Positions 17,146 through 26,230 of a stretch of 64,000 nt of DNA are shown piece by piece (position 1 is the stretch's first letter; each line of letters starts with the position of its first letter). Source of the stretch: Lentisphaera profundi (GTDB lineage: Bacteria > Verrucomicrobiota > Lentisphaeria > Lentisphaerales > Lentisphaeraceae). The translations under genes were made by a program, and so were the position numbers. The DNA lies in the NCBI RefSeq assembly GCF_028728065.1, contig NZ_CP117811.1, forward strand, positions 930,001 to 994,000. The letters run 5' to 3'. The notes below the pieces were generated by a model. That model was not told the origin of the DNA, made no database searches, and saw only the letters and a program-made list of their open reading frames with translations.

Positions 17146-17826
17146 CTACCAATCTTCTACTGCATCTAAAGAATTCATGAAGACGTAACGGTTTAATTGA
17201 TTGACATGACCATCTAAAAATGAAAAGAGAAAGTTTACATCATCACCATGAACCGCAGTTCCTAAATGCTGCTCACTATAACCCAATGCGGCAGAGCTGT
17301 CTTTACCACGACGATTAGCTTCTTTTATCCTTTCACCCAAAGCTATTTTCTTACTGGGCTCATTGACTGCATTTAGACTAACAGAAGTTCCATTATTTTT
17401 AGCAATACCGCCTCGATTATTATTTAACCAACCATTGATTGAGTAAGAACGTGTGAGGTCAGTTCCATTGCCACGTACTATGTCATCCGCAGGACAAACC
17501 CATCGTGTATCTCCAGCTGCTCGTAGATCAGCCTCAGTTAAAACCACTTCATCACGATCCTCATCAGAGAGGTAGTCACTAAGCATGTCATCCCAAGTCT
17601 TATTTCCTGATGCACTAAAGACGTAATAATCATTATTGTCCGCAGTATACATTTCAAACTGTAAGTAAATCTGACGGATTTGACTTTTGCAAACGGCTTT
17701 ACGCGCCTTGTCCCGTCCTTTACCCAAAGCAGGTAGGATTAATGATGCTAAAATACCGATTATTGAGATGACGACTAATAACTCAATGAGTGTAAAGCCT
17801 TTTAGATTTTTTTTTCTCTTATACAT
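17146..17826 (-). CDS. prepilin-type protein with H-x-DG C-terminal motif
   Basis: A 226-residue protein of the pseudopilin type abundant in Planctomycetes, Verrucomicrobia and Lentisphaerae. The leader MYKRKKNLKG is followed by FTLIELLVVISIIGILASLILPAL: canonical Gly at -1 and Glu at +5, then RDKARKAVCKSQIRQIY. Near the C-terminus 'VHGDDVNFLFSFLDGHV' is the family's His...Asp-Gly motif, with 11 rather than the usual 9 residues between His and Asp-Gly. It is transcribed alone, away from the kinase. Such proteins are often encoded in many copies and their substrates are unknown. Unlike the two pilins of the operon at 7.4-9.2 kb, this one has a normal cleavage site. Confidence 0.85.
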   Translation of the reverse strand: MYKRKKNLKGFTLIELLVVISIIGILASLILPALGKGRDKARKAVCKSQIRQIYLQFEMYTADNNDYYVFSASGNKTWDDMLSDYLSDEDRDEVVLTEADLRAAGDTRWVCPADDIVRGNGTDLTRSYSINGWLNNNRGGIAKNNGTSVSLNAVNEPSKKIALGERIKEANRRGKDSSAALGYSEQHLGTAVHGDDVNFLFSFLDGHVNQLNRYVFMNSLDAVEDW

Positions 17827-17917
17827 GGTCTGACTCCATAAATACTACAGTTAGAATATGTATTAACTGAGTATTTCTCTGATTTTTAATAGTTGAAGAT
17901 TTAAAGTAAAGTGAGCA

Positions 17918-17931
17918 TTGATCTTGATCAA
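17918..17931. promoter_or_regulatory. FNR/CRP-family consensus site
   Basis: TTGAT-CTTG-ATCAA is an exact match to the FNR/ANR consensus TTGAT-N4-ATCAA, within a 7-bp inverted repeat (ATTGATC/GATCAAT). It is 92 bases upstream of the lone pseudopilin (minus) and 170 bases upstream of the kinase (plus), so it could serve either. Regulation by oxygen or a CRP/FNR-family protein is inferred from the motif alone. Confidence 0.45.
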
Positions 17932-18100
17932 TACTTACCGAGCGAGAGCGGGACTTGACTGGCATTTATAAATTTTATTAAAGTTTTTTAAGCCAAGGCT
18001 GAGTAGCTGCTAATCGTTTCCAGGGTATCAAAGATCTCAAGCTAATTCATGGCTCTTTTCATAGCGATCGAAATTTTTTATTTATACGGCATTGTAAGTC

Positions 18101-20116
18101 ATGACAAATTTAGCTCCTCAAACAGAACTTCCTGAAGATGATTTTTTATTACAAGCCTTTGATGAGGCTAAATGTATTAATGAATCACTTATAGATCTTC
18201 CTCTAGCAGAGAAAGTACGCGATGTAAAAAAACGCTATCAGATAAAATCTTTATTAGGCGAGGGGGCTCTCAAAAAAGTTTACTTGGCCTATGACGAGTT
18301 ATTAGATCGTGAGGTAGCACTAGCGAGGATGAAAGCAGAGGGGCATATTGACGACTTCTTCAATGAAGCACGTTTATCCTCCCGTTTGGAGCATCCCTAT
18401 ATTTCTGCTGTTCACGATATGGGCTATGACGAAGAAGGTGAAGCTTTTTTTGTAATGAAGTTGAATGAAGGCAGGGACCTTTATGAAGACTTGAAATTAC
18501 GCCGAGAAAATAAGACTGTAGAATTGAGCTGGATACTTAATGTATTTTCCAAAGTCTGTGAAGCACTTGCTTTTGCCCATGGTAAAGGAGTTTTACACCT
18601 CGATATAAAGCCATCGAATATACGGATCGATGATTTTGGGGAAGTTTTGTTATGTGATTGGGGGATATCCCGTATGATAGGTTCAAAAAATGAGCATGAA
18701 TCACCCTTAGCACATATCGTTCCCATTGTATCACGTGCAACCTTGCTGGGAGAAGTTCGTGGGACACCTGGTTTTATGGCTCCAGAGCAAATGAATAATA
18801 AGCAGATTTGTGATGAACGAACGGATATTTATGGTTTGGGAGCCCTTTTATTTGATATGTTAATGGGCCGACCTCCGATTGAGAATACATCATTTGATGA
18901 TGAGAAAATTTCAAAGGAAATCCAGGCCATTTGCTTAAAAGCAATTAGTGCAAAGCCCGAGTTGAGGTATACCTCCGTGGCTCATCTATTGGAAGATTTA
19001 CAGAACTACAATAACGGCTTGGTCACTCAAGCTGAGAATGCGGGTTCTTGGCAAGTCTTAGGTAAGTGGTTGATACGTCATCGTAATACAGTGAGTATTG
19101 TGGTGATTAATTTAGTACTGATACTATCCTTGATGTCACTTTATATTCATAATATCAAGCAGAGTAATGTTCAGCTTGAACTCACACTTGATGAATTAGA
19201 GCAAGAACGTCAAATCAAAGACAAAACAAGGCTTGATCAAGCGGATCGTTTCTACAAGCAGGGCTTTAATGCCTATGCGAATTCTGTGAGTCAATTTGAT
19301 TACGATGAAGATGATATTTCATTAGCAATTAATATGCTGACTCATTCAGTAGAACTTAATCCAAATCATTTGGCGTCGTGGGGGGTTTTAGGTAATTTAC
19401 GTGTATTACGTAAGCAATACTCAGAGGCCTTGGGATGCTATAAAAAGTCTGGCCAAGATTATGACTCTTATTATAATATTTTGAGCGCGTATATACAGGC
19501 CGATAAATCAGATGACAAAATAGAAAATGAATTGGAGCTCATTCGACAAATTGACCCCTTGAACGATAAGCGTTTTAGGAATCATCTTATTTTCAAAGGT
19601 ATCCACGGCAGGACAAATAGAGCAGAATTATTTCAGTTTAGCCTTGGTGCTTTAGCAATTGTAAATAATTTGGATGAAATCATCTATGAATATGATGAGC
19701 ACACAAAAACCCTTGACCTTAGTAAAAATAACCTAAGAACGGTATATCCATTAAAAACTCTGCGAATTGAAGGACTTAATTTGAAAGGGCATTTAGGAAA
19801 AGGATATGAGCTCTATAATTTGCGAAATATACCGCTGAGGTTTTTAGATTTATCGTATTCAGAAGTTGCTTATTTGGATAGACTCTTAAATGTTGAGATT
19901 GAGGAATTGAATTTGGAAGGTACCCCGATGAAAAACTTAAATAAAGTACAGGAGATGCCCAAGCTTAGTAAAATAAATGTATATGGCATACCCGCAAAGC
20001 TCACAGCTTTGAAAAATTGTAAAAATTTAGAAGAGGTGATCTGCTCAAAATCACAGGAAACGGAGCTTCGTCAATTACTGAAGCCCGAAGTGAAATTACT
20101 TGTTAAGCCTGAGTGA
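18101..20116 (+). CDS. atypical Ser/Thr protein kinase with membrane segment, TPR-like and LRR-like regions
   Basis: A 671-residue Hanks-type kinase. Catalytic domain about 45-310: Gly loop LGEGALKKV (third Gly missing), beta-3 strand VALA with Ala75 where the ATP-anchoring Lys normally sits, catalytic loop H166-L-D-I-K170 (HRD changed to HLD), metal loop D186-W-G (DFG changed to DWG) and APEQM. A membrane segment follows near 332-350, then a coiled coil, TPR-like repeats (about 385-480), and leucine-rich segments (LDLSKNNLRTVYPLKTL, LRFLDLSYSEVAYLD). It converges with an ECF sigma gene 9 bases away, a pairing common in the PVC group. DWG is frequent in kinases of these phyla; whether the Lys-to-Ala change leaves it active is unknown. 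Confidence 0.85.
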   Translation: MTNLAPQTELPEDDFLLQAFDEAKCINESLIDLPLAEKVRDVKKRYQIKSLLGEGALKKVYLAYDELLDREVALARMKAEGHIDDFFNEARLSSRLEHPYISAVHDMGYDEEGEAFFVMKLNEGRDLYEDLKLRRENKTVELSWILNVFSKVCEALAFAHGKGVLHLDIKPSNIRIDDFGEVLLCDWGISRMIGSKNEHESPLAHIVPIVSRATLLGEVRGTPGFMAPEQMNNKQICDERTDIYGLGALLFDMLMGRPPIENTSFDDEKISKEIQAICLKAISAKPELRYTSVAHLLEDLQNYNNGLVTQAENAGSWQVLGKWLIRHRNTVSIVVINLVLILSLMSLYIHNIKQSNVQLELTLDELEQERQIKDKTRLDQADRFYKQGFNAYANSVSQFDYDEDDISLAINMLTHSVELNPNHLASWGVLGNLRVLRKQYSEALGCYKKSGQDYDSYYNILSAYIQADKSDDKIENELELIRQIDPLNDKRFRNHLIFKGIHGRTNRAELFQFSLGALAIVNNLDEIIYEYDEHTKTLDLSKNNLRTVYPLKTLRIEGLNLKGHLGKGYELYNLRNIPLRFLDLSYSEVAYLDRLLNVEIEELNLEGTPMKNLNKVQEMPKLSKINVYGIPAKLTALKNCKNLEEVICSKSQETELRQLLKPEVKLLVKPE

Positions 20117-20125
20117 TGAGTCGAC

Positions 20126-20707
20126 TTACTCTAGATCACGAGAGAGTAGGATGATTTCACGACTCATAGCATCTTTAACTCTTTTATTATACACGTAAAC
20201 ACTGCTCTCTGATATCTCTAATTTTTGAGATATGTCAGGTACATCTTTACCACTTTGAAATTCACGATAGGCTTGGATTGCTTTTTCATTAAATTGTTGA
20301 GAAACTTTTTCAAAAGCTTTCCCCGCAATATATAAGCGCCATTCTCGTTCAATAATAATATCAATTTCAGATTTCTCTAAAGTAGTGGGGATAACTGTAC
20401 TAGATTCATAATTACTTTTTGTTTTTTGTCGTGCAAAAAAATCGTAAATTTTATTACGACTTATGGTCGATAACCAAGTGCGAAAAGTACATTCAGAAGG
20501 CTTGTACTCAAAATTTTCAATACTTTTCCAAATACTCAAAAGTATGTCTTGATTGAGATCCTCTACTTGATGCAGGGGAACACCTGAGCGATTTAATATT
20601 GCCATGATATACGGTGAATACCAACGAGTGAATTCCTCCCAGGAATTTTCATCTAAACGGTTTTTTATCCGTTGGATTAGGGTGACTCGTGTAGATTCGT
20701 AATTCAT
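20126..20707 (-). CDS. ECF-type RNA polymerase sigma factor
   Basis: A 193-residue sigma-70-family protein. Region 2 is visible as WEEFTRWYSPYIMAILNRSG...DLNQDILLSIWKSIENF followed by FRTWLSTISRNKIYDFFARQK (residues ~24-98). Region 4 is at the C-terminus as QAYREFQSGKDVPDISQKLEISESSVYVYNKRVKDAM, a helix-turn-helix. No anti-sigma gene follows; the neighbour on the other strand is the Ser/Thr kinase, which may act on it or on a shared pathway. The form resembles the ECF group expanded in Planctomycetes. Target promoters are unknown. Confidence 0.88.
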   Translation of the reverse strand: MNYESTRVTLIQRIKNRLDENSWEEFTRWYSPYIMAILNRSGVPLHQVEDLNQDILLSIWKSIENFEYKPSECTFRTWLSTISRNKIYDFFARQKTKSNYESSTVIPTTLEKSEIDIIIEREWRLYIAGKAFEKVSQQFNEKAIQAYREFQSGKDVPDISQKLEISESSVYVYNKRVKDAMSREIILLSRDLE

Positions 20708-20781
20708 ATTTACTAAATAAATCCTCGCTAGATTAAATCAAGTAAAGAAAAAATAATAAAATATTTCATCGTTTTTGTAAG

Positions 20782-20808
20782 ATTGCTAAAAGTCGTCCGT
20801 TTAGCAAT
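20782..20808. promoter_or_regulatory. 9-bp inverted repeat between sigma factor and DUF1592 gene
   Basis: Perfect arms ATTGCTAAA (20782-20790) and TTTAGCAAT (20800-20808) flank a 9-base centre. It ends 11-17 bases before the possible start codons of the plus-strand gene, overlapping the region expected to hold its ribosome-binding site. It may be an operator in the divergent promoter region or a leader stem-loop. On the minus strand it would be followed by T-rich sequence, but it lies upstream of the sigma gene, so terminator function is less likely. Confidence 0.4.
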
Positions 20809-20819
20809 AAAAAAATGAG

Positions 20820-22739
20820 ATGCTAATGAAACTATTAATGACTTCACTACTATTTATTACGGGGATGAATCTGATGTCTAATGAGAAAATTGATTACAAT
20901 AATCAGATTAAACCATTTCTCGAGAAACATTGTATTGAATGTCACGGTGGTGAAAAAATAAAGGCAAAATTGGATTTCACGAAGATCAATAGTCCAAAAG
21001 ACATAAAATTACATTTTGAAATGTGGGAAGAAGCACTAGAACTCATTCATGAAGGAGAGATGCCTCCAGAAGAGCGTGATCAACCTGAGTTAGAAGAAAA
21101 AAAAATCTTTACTCAATGGTACAAACACAATTTCGAAGAAGTAGAGGCTCATCCGGGATTCTCTCAACCACGACGCTTATCGACAATGGAATATAAGAAT
21201 TCTTTGGAGGATATATTTGGTTTTAATCTAGAAGTTCAGGTACAGGAAGCTCATGAATCTAAAATAGAAAAGTCGCTTGTTAAAAAACTATTTCCTGTTG
21301 ATCCTCCCGGCCGAAGCGGTTTTCAAAATGATACCTATGGAAGCCAGTTTGCATCGAGTGATCTGAGTCGTTACGCATTTATAGCAGATAAAACCATTGA
21401 AAAACTTTTTAATGAATCAGAGAAATTATCGGCAGTAAAACCGCCAAATAAAATAACCAAGAAGCAAACGGCTCAAATTCTATCTTATTATCTCTCTAAA
21501 ATATATCGACGTTCACTTAATAAGGAAGAAATTGCTTCATTAAAAGTTTTGATAGGAAAAAATACGGATCTTTGGTCGATGCTTAGGATGGAGTTAAAAG
21601 CAGCCCTGATTTCTCCAAAATTCCTTTATAGAGGTTTGGATATAAAAGGTACGGCGGGAGAAGTTTTTTCTGTAAGTAACGATGAATTAGCTCAGCGACT
21701 TTCTTATTTTCTTTGGGGTTCGGTACCCGATGAAAAGTTATTAAAACTCGCTAAAAATAAGAGCTTAAAAGATGAGGAGGTTTGGGAGATGCAAATAAAA
21801 CGCATGGTTGAAGACCAACGTAGTCAGCGTTTTATTGAAGATATAGCCGTTCAGTGGTTTGCACTCAATGAAATGGATCACTTGGGGGGACGCTTGCCCT
21901 ATGATGATGCCTTAAAAAATCAACCGATTAAGTTTTTTGAATATCTTATCAAAGAAGACCGTCCTTTAATTGAATTAATTGATTCAAAAGTGACTTACGC
22001 AAATGGCCTGATTGAAAAATTTTATAAAAAAGATTCAAAGCAAATCACTCGTGTCGGAAAAGAGAAAGGTATTGAGATGGTCATTCAGCCCTTACAAAAA
22101 ATTGAGCTTAAGAATACCGAGAATCGAGGAGGAATCTTGACGATGCCGGGGATACTTGCCATGAATGGAGTGAAAGGACGTACGAGCCCGGTTTTACGTG
22201 GTACGTGGGTATTAGAACGAATCCTCGGAGATCATCTACCTGAGCCTCCTATGGATGTGGGAGCAGTGCCTAATAATAAAAAAGGAGAGATCCTTACATT
22301 TCGTCAACGTTTTGAAGCTCATCGCAGTAATAAAACTTGTGCCGTATGTCACGATCGTATTGACCCTCTTGGTTTTGCTTTGGAATCGTATGATGATTCC
22401 GGAGGTTTTCGTACACATGAAATGATAGGAAAAAAGAAAAATGCAAAAAAAGGAGCTGCTATTGATGCTTCGGGTCAAATGCCTAGTGGTGAAAAGTTTA
22501 AGTCTTTTTTAGAACTAAAAAGTACCTTAGTTAATAATCATAGTGAAACAATCACCCGTAATATTGTGAAACGATTTATGTCCTATGCACTTTGTCGAAA
22601 ATTAGAATTATATGATCAGCCAGAAGTTGAGCGTATCACGAAACAACTCAACGAGAACCAAGGTACGTATTTAGAACTCATAAAATTAGTTACCACCAGT
22701 TTACCTTTCACAAAAACAGTTATTGCAGAGGAAATTTAA
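20820..22739 (+). CDS. Planctomycete-type cytochrome c, DUF1587/DUF1592/DUF1588/DUF1585
   Basis: A 639-residue exported protein. ATG 20820 and ATG 20826 are both possible; the second has GAG at a better distance. Signal peptide LLMTSLLFITGMNLMS. Two haem-attachment motifs: CIECH (residues 38-42, PSCyt1 domain) and CAVCH (507-511). Between them are RRLSTMEYKNSLEDIFG (DUF1587), the DUF1592 central part, and NRGGILTMPGILAMNG...SPVLRGTWVLERILG (DUF1588); the C-terminus has the DUF1585 pattern (NIVKRFMSYALCRKLE). It overlaps the DUF1552 gene by 1 base. The pair is a hallmark of PVC bacteria and is presumably a periplasmic redox system; the substrate is not known. Confidence 0.88.
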   Translation: MLMKLLMTSLLFITGMNLMSNEKIDYNNQIKPFLEKHCIECHGGEKIKAKLDFTKINSPKDIKLHFEMWEEALELIHEGEMPPEERDQPELEEKKIFTQWYKHNFEEVEAHPGFSQPRRLSTMEYKNSLEDIFGFNLEVQVQEAHESKIEKSLVKKLFPVDPPGRSGFQNDTYGSQFASSDLSRYAFIADKTIEKLFNESEKLSAVKPPNKITKKQTAQILSYYLSKIYRRSLNKEEIASLKVLIGKNTDLWSMLRMELKAALISPKFLYRGLDIKGTAGEVFSVSNDELAQRLSYFLWGSVPDEKLLKLAKNKSLKDEEVWEMQIKRMVEDQRSQRFIEDIAVQWFALNEMDHLGGRLPYDDALKNQPIKFFEYLIKEDRPLIELIDSKVTYANGLIEKFYKKDSKQITRVGKEKGIEMVIQPLQKIELKNTENRGGILTMPGILAMNGVKGRTSPVLRGTWVLERILGDHLPEPPMDVGAVPNNKKGEILTFRQRFEAHRSNKTCAVCHDRIDPLGFALESYDDSGGFRTHEMIGKKKNAKKGAAIDASGQMPSGEKFKSFLELKSTLVNNHSETITRNIVKRFMSYALCRKLELYDQPEVERITKQLNENQGTYLELIKLVTTSLPFTKTVIAEEI

Positions 22740-24319
22740 TGAATACACGACTTAATAGAAGGAGCTTTCTCAGAGGTGCAGGAGCACTGATGCCTTTGCC
22801 TTTTTTGAATATCATGGAAGCTAAAGCTCAAGGCAGTGCCAATGATCAACTACCTGTTCGTTTTGTTTCATTATTTAAACCAAATGGTATTCATCCACCG
22901 TCTTGGAATATTAATGATGGTAAAGAGCATGACTTTCAGTTGTCACCTTTAATGAAACCTTTTGCTAAACATAAGAAAGATTTGATTATACTAGATAATA
23001 TGGGCGACTGGGGCTTTTCTGGGCACCATGATTCTTCACGTCGTTTCTTATGTGGTGACCACCGTAATCGTTCGGCTTCAATCGATCAGTTGATTGCGGA
23101 AAAAATAGGACAAGGCACAGCCGTGAAATCACTCGAGTTGACAACCGAGGGGCTTTTCACCAATAAACCTGAGTGTAGTTATATTTCTTACGACAAAAAT
23201 GGTAAAGCGATTCCTCGTCAAAGTGATCCTCAAATAGTTTTTGATCAACTCTTTCGTAGTCCTGCGAGTAATCCTCGTAAGCGACGTGAAATGACAAGTC
23301 TCTTAGACCGAGTTAATGATGATGCAAAATCTCTGTTGCGCCGTGCAGGAAAAGAAGATAAACAGATTTTAGATGAATACTTAACGGCAGTACGTGAAAC
23401 TGAAATTCGTATGCAAAGTCTCAGTAAAAAACAATCGAATAAATATGACTTCAATTCCTTTCAGCGACCTAAGAGTGCGGTGAATGTAGATGAACTCGTG
23501 AATACGATGTTGGATCTCCAAGCCTTAGCTTTATGGACAGATAGCACACGAGTTTCTAGCTTTATGCTTGGGAATGATAATAGTCGTATGATTTTTGATT
23601 TTCTAGGGATTAATGAACAGCATCATTACCTATCACATTTTTATAGAAATTTCAGCTCTGAAAACATCTCAAATCTGATGAAAATAAATTATTGGCATAT
23701 GGAGAAGTTTAACTACTTACTTACTAAAATGAAGTCTTATCGTGACCATAATGGGAGCTTGTTAGATCATAGTATTGTGCACTTTGGCACTGGGATGGCT
23801 CATAGTGATAATCATACCTCAAAGCGTATTCCCACTATCTTAGCAGGGAAGGGTGGAGGACTATTGAAAACGGGTCGTTATTTACGTTATGCGGATAACC
23901 AATCCATGTCGAATTTACATTTAACACTACTAGAAAAATTTGGTATTAATGTAGATTCCTACGGTCGAAGCAATACGTCTTTACAAGGTTTAAGTGGAGA
24001 AAATTTTGATGCTTATGTCGAGCGTGAATTTGAACGTTGGGTGAAAGAAAATAGAGGAGTCGTAACGGTACAAGGACGATTGCGTTTCTCAGATGATATC
24101 AATGAAACACGTACCTTCTATATTGATCTTACAGATGGACGTAGTGTAAAAATCGAAACGACCTTCAAGGAATTCCACGATTTAAATTTAGCTTACCATA
24201 TGGGTACGGCAGTCGTGCTTTCGGGTAAAGGAACGATGCAGGATCAACAAGTTCTCATAAAGAAAGTTCAATCCATTAAATCACTCTTCGGAAAACAAGC
24301 AGGAGGCACACCTGGATGA
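22739..24319 (+). CDS. DUF1552 protein with Tat signal and extra C-terminal domain
   Basis: A 526-residue protein whose N-terminus NRRSFLRGAGALMPLPFLN is a twin-arginine signal (Arg-Arg at 7-8), meaning export in folded form. The body (LFKPNGIHPPSW, SIDQLIAEKIGQGT, HFGTGMAHSDNHTSKRIPTILAG) matches DUF1552, which is almost always encoded beside DUF1592 cytochromes, as here. DUF1552 proteins I know of end near 430-450 residues. This one continues for about 90 residues with a strand-rich segment (GVVTVQGRLRFSDD...RSVKIETTFKEF) that looks like a small beta-barrel or SLA1-homology-like domain. The extra domain's function is unknown. The start overlaps the previous stop (TAATG). Confidence 0.85.
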   Translation: MNTRLNRRSFLRGAGALMPLPFLNIMEAKAQGSANDQLPVRFVSLFKPNGIHPPSWNINDGKEHDFQLSPLMKPFAKHKKDLIILDNMGDWGFSGHHDSSRRFLCGDHRNRSASIDQLIAEKIGQGTAVKSLELTTEGLFTNKPECSYISYDKNGKAIPRQSDPQIVFDQLFRSPASNPRKRREMTSLLDRVNDDAKSLLRRAGKEDKQILDEYLTAVRETEIRMQSLSKKQSNKYDFNSFQRPKSAVNVDELVNTMLDLQALALWTDSTRVSSFMLGNDNSRMIFDFLGINEQHHYLSHFYRNFSSENISNLMKINYWHMEKFNYLLTKMKSYRDHNGSLLDHSIVHFGTGMAHSDNHTSKRIPTILAGKGGGLLKTGRYLRYADNQSMSNLHLTLLEKFGINVDSYGRSNTSLQGLSGENFDAYVEREFERWVKENRGVVTVQGRLRFSDDINETRTFYIDLTDGRSVKIETTFKEFHDLNLAYHMGTAVVLSGKGTMQDQQVLIKKVQSIKSLFGKQAGGTPG

Positions 24320-24451
24320 TGATTAAGTTGATTCATTTATTCGATGGTACAGCAAATCTTTATACAAGAGTCCGAGTCACCAGTACCCCCAATGGTAGGG
24401 CGCTTAAGAAATATTGACGGATGTGTGAGCTCGAAGAGCTTAGGGATGTAG

Positions 24452-24619
24452 CCATGGACGTAAGTCCGTGGTGTTTGAATAACAGCATAGTGCGTGCCGA
24501 AGCTACGCTGCAGAGCTTTAGCGTCATACCTTCGGCATTAATATTTTTTTTTAAACAATATCCACCGGATAAATCCACCGGATAAATCCGGTGGATACCA
24601 TACTACATACCTTCGGCAT
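24452..24619. repeat. cluster of REP-like hairpins and short repeats in a 461-base gap
   Basis: The gap 24320-24780 holds no credible gene but several palindromes. CCATGGAC-GTAA-GTCCGTGG (24452-24471) is an 8-bp hairpin with one wobble. TCCACCGGATAAA occurs twice in tandem (24561-24573, 24574-24586), followed by TCCGGTGGA (24587-24595), giving a perfect 9-bp hairpin with a TAAA loop. CATACCTTCGGCAT occurs at 24525-24538 and 24606-24619. Similar GC-rich stems with a 4-base A-rich loop are typical of REP-type repeats mobilised by TnpA-REP transposases; no such gene is in the window. Confidence 0.6.
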
Positions 24620-24780
24620 GTGCTTAAGTTCCCTGCCATTAGCCCCAAACCACTTACTTTAGTACAGTCTTAAATAAAAAGAGGCTCTGGAAAACAGAGT
24701 TGCCAGAATCAGGGTCGAGCTATATAATAGTCATTGCCGATAAACTATTTTTAGTTATAAACTTACAGAGATAAAATAAT

Positions 24781-26199
24781 ATGAAATATTTAATAATGAT
24801 GATTCATTTAATTGGCATGGTCACACTCCAGTCAAAAGACCAAGTTCAGCCTAATATTGTCTTCATACTCTTGGATGATTTTGGAGTTAAAGACTTAGGC
24901 TGTTATGGCAGTGCTTTTCATGAAAGTCCGCATATTGATCAACTAGCAAAAGAAGGTGTAAGATTCACGAATTCCTATGCTGCACACTCGGTTTGTGGCC
25001 CTTCGCGTACAGCCATCATTTCAGGACGATCAGCACCAAGATTAGGGCTTGCAGGCATCGGCGGAAATATTCAAAAGGTCGATTTGCCGTGGCCAAAAGT
25101 TTTGCAAAACAAAGGCTATAAAAATTGCTTTGCGGGGAAGTGGCACATGGGAGGAGACGACAGCGTTTTACCTGCGGGATTTGATGTGAATATTTCGGGT
25201 TGCAATGTGGGGCAAGTTTCTGATTATTATTACCCCTACAAAAGATTTGATGACAAGCCCTATGGTCAAGATGTCCAAGGAATGGAAGATGGCAAAGAGG
25301 GCGATTTCCTAACAGATAAAATTACGGATAAAGTTTTAGATTTCATTGATGAGAATCACAAAAATCCCTTCCTGGTTTATTTTTCTTTTTACCAAACACA
25401 TAAATCTTATGATAAAAAGGACGTGGATGGTAAAGAAAGGATATCACAAGGCAAGCTTGAAGATACTGAATACTTTGAAAGAAAGCTTGCGAATAATCTC
25501 AGTATTCCAAGAAATAAGACTCGCGAGCTTCATCATGGGAAATCAAAAGCAATAGAAGCACTTACGCAAAGTAATGCAGGTTTTGCAGCTCAAATCAAAG
25601 TGGTAGATGATAATTTAGGTAGACTTTTCAAGAAACTTAAAGATTTAAATTTGGAAGAGAATACAATTGTTATTTTTACTTCAGATCAAGGGAGTCTGTG
25701 CTCCAATAAGAGGGCTATATCGACTCAAGCACCTTATCGACTAGGTAAAGGTTGGCACTTTGAAGGTGGCCTGCGAGTTCCTCTCATTATGAAATGGCCA
25801 ACAAAGATCAAAGCAGGTACAATCAATAAGACCCCGACGATCAGTATGGATCTTTATCCGACAATTCTTGATATGCTTAATATACCTCAGCAAGAAGAGC
25901 AATCACTTGATGGTGTTAATATTTGGCCTGCACTACAAAGAGGTAAAACGATTTCTTTTGATCGTACTTGGCGTTGGGCTTTTGCATCAAACCATAGCTC
26001 TGGACACCGTAAGTCGGCAGCGATCCGCCAGGGAGACTATAAACTCATCTATTGGTATGAAGATAAGCACACAGAGCTTTATAATGTCGTCAATGATATT
26101 GGCGAAAACCATAATATCATCATCAAGCACCCTGAGCTTGCAGCAAGTTTAAAAAAGGAACTACTTGCTCCTGATTACATGAAGACTTATCGCAAGTAA
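24781..26199 (+). CDS. exported Cys-type sulfatase (arylsulfatase A family)
   Basis: A 472-residue protein with a signal peptide (residues 1-17, ending near QSKD). The active-site motif is C72-G-P-S-R76 within VCGPSRTAIISGR, where the Cys is converted to formylglycine. Other family features: FILLDDFGVKDLGCYG (metal-binding Asp pair), FAGKWHMGG, and IVIFTSDQGS. The C-terminus has LYNVVNDIGENHNI, the usual end of the S1 family fold. It hydrolyses sulfate esters, probably of algal polysaccharide or mucin-like material, in the periplasm. No maturase gene is nearby. It ends at a bidirectional terminator shared with a tRNA gene. Confidence 0.92.
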   Translation: MKYLIMMIHLIGMVTLQSKDQVQPNIVFILLDDFGVKDLGCYGSAFHESPHIDQLAKEGVRFTNSYAAHSVCGPSRTAIISGRSAPRLGLAGIGGNIQKVDLPWPKVLQNKGYKNCFAGKWHMGGDDSVLPAGFDVNISGCNVGQVSDYYYPYKRFDDKPYGQDVQGMEDGKEGDFLTDKITDKVLDFIDENHKNPFLVYFSFYQTHKSYDKKDVDGKERISQGKLEDTEYFERKLANNLSIPRNKTRELHHGKSKAIEALTQSNAGFAAQIKVVDDNLGRLFKKLKDLNLEENTIVIFTSDQGSLCSNKRAISTQAPYRLGKGWHFEGGLRVPLIMKWPTKIKAGTINKTPTISMDLYPTILDMLNIPQQEEQSLDGVNIWPALQRGKTISFDRTWRWAFASNHSSGHRKSAAIRQGDYKLIYWYEDKHTELYNVVNDIGENHNIIIKHPELAASLKKELLAPDYMKTYRK

Positions 26200-26230
26200 A
26201 AGCCATTAAGGGAATAATAACTTTCAGAAC

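Noticed and set aside
24360-24578. A 72-codon minus-strand frame in the REP-like region
   Set aside because: It lies on repeat sequence, with no ribosome-binding site or recognisable motif.
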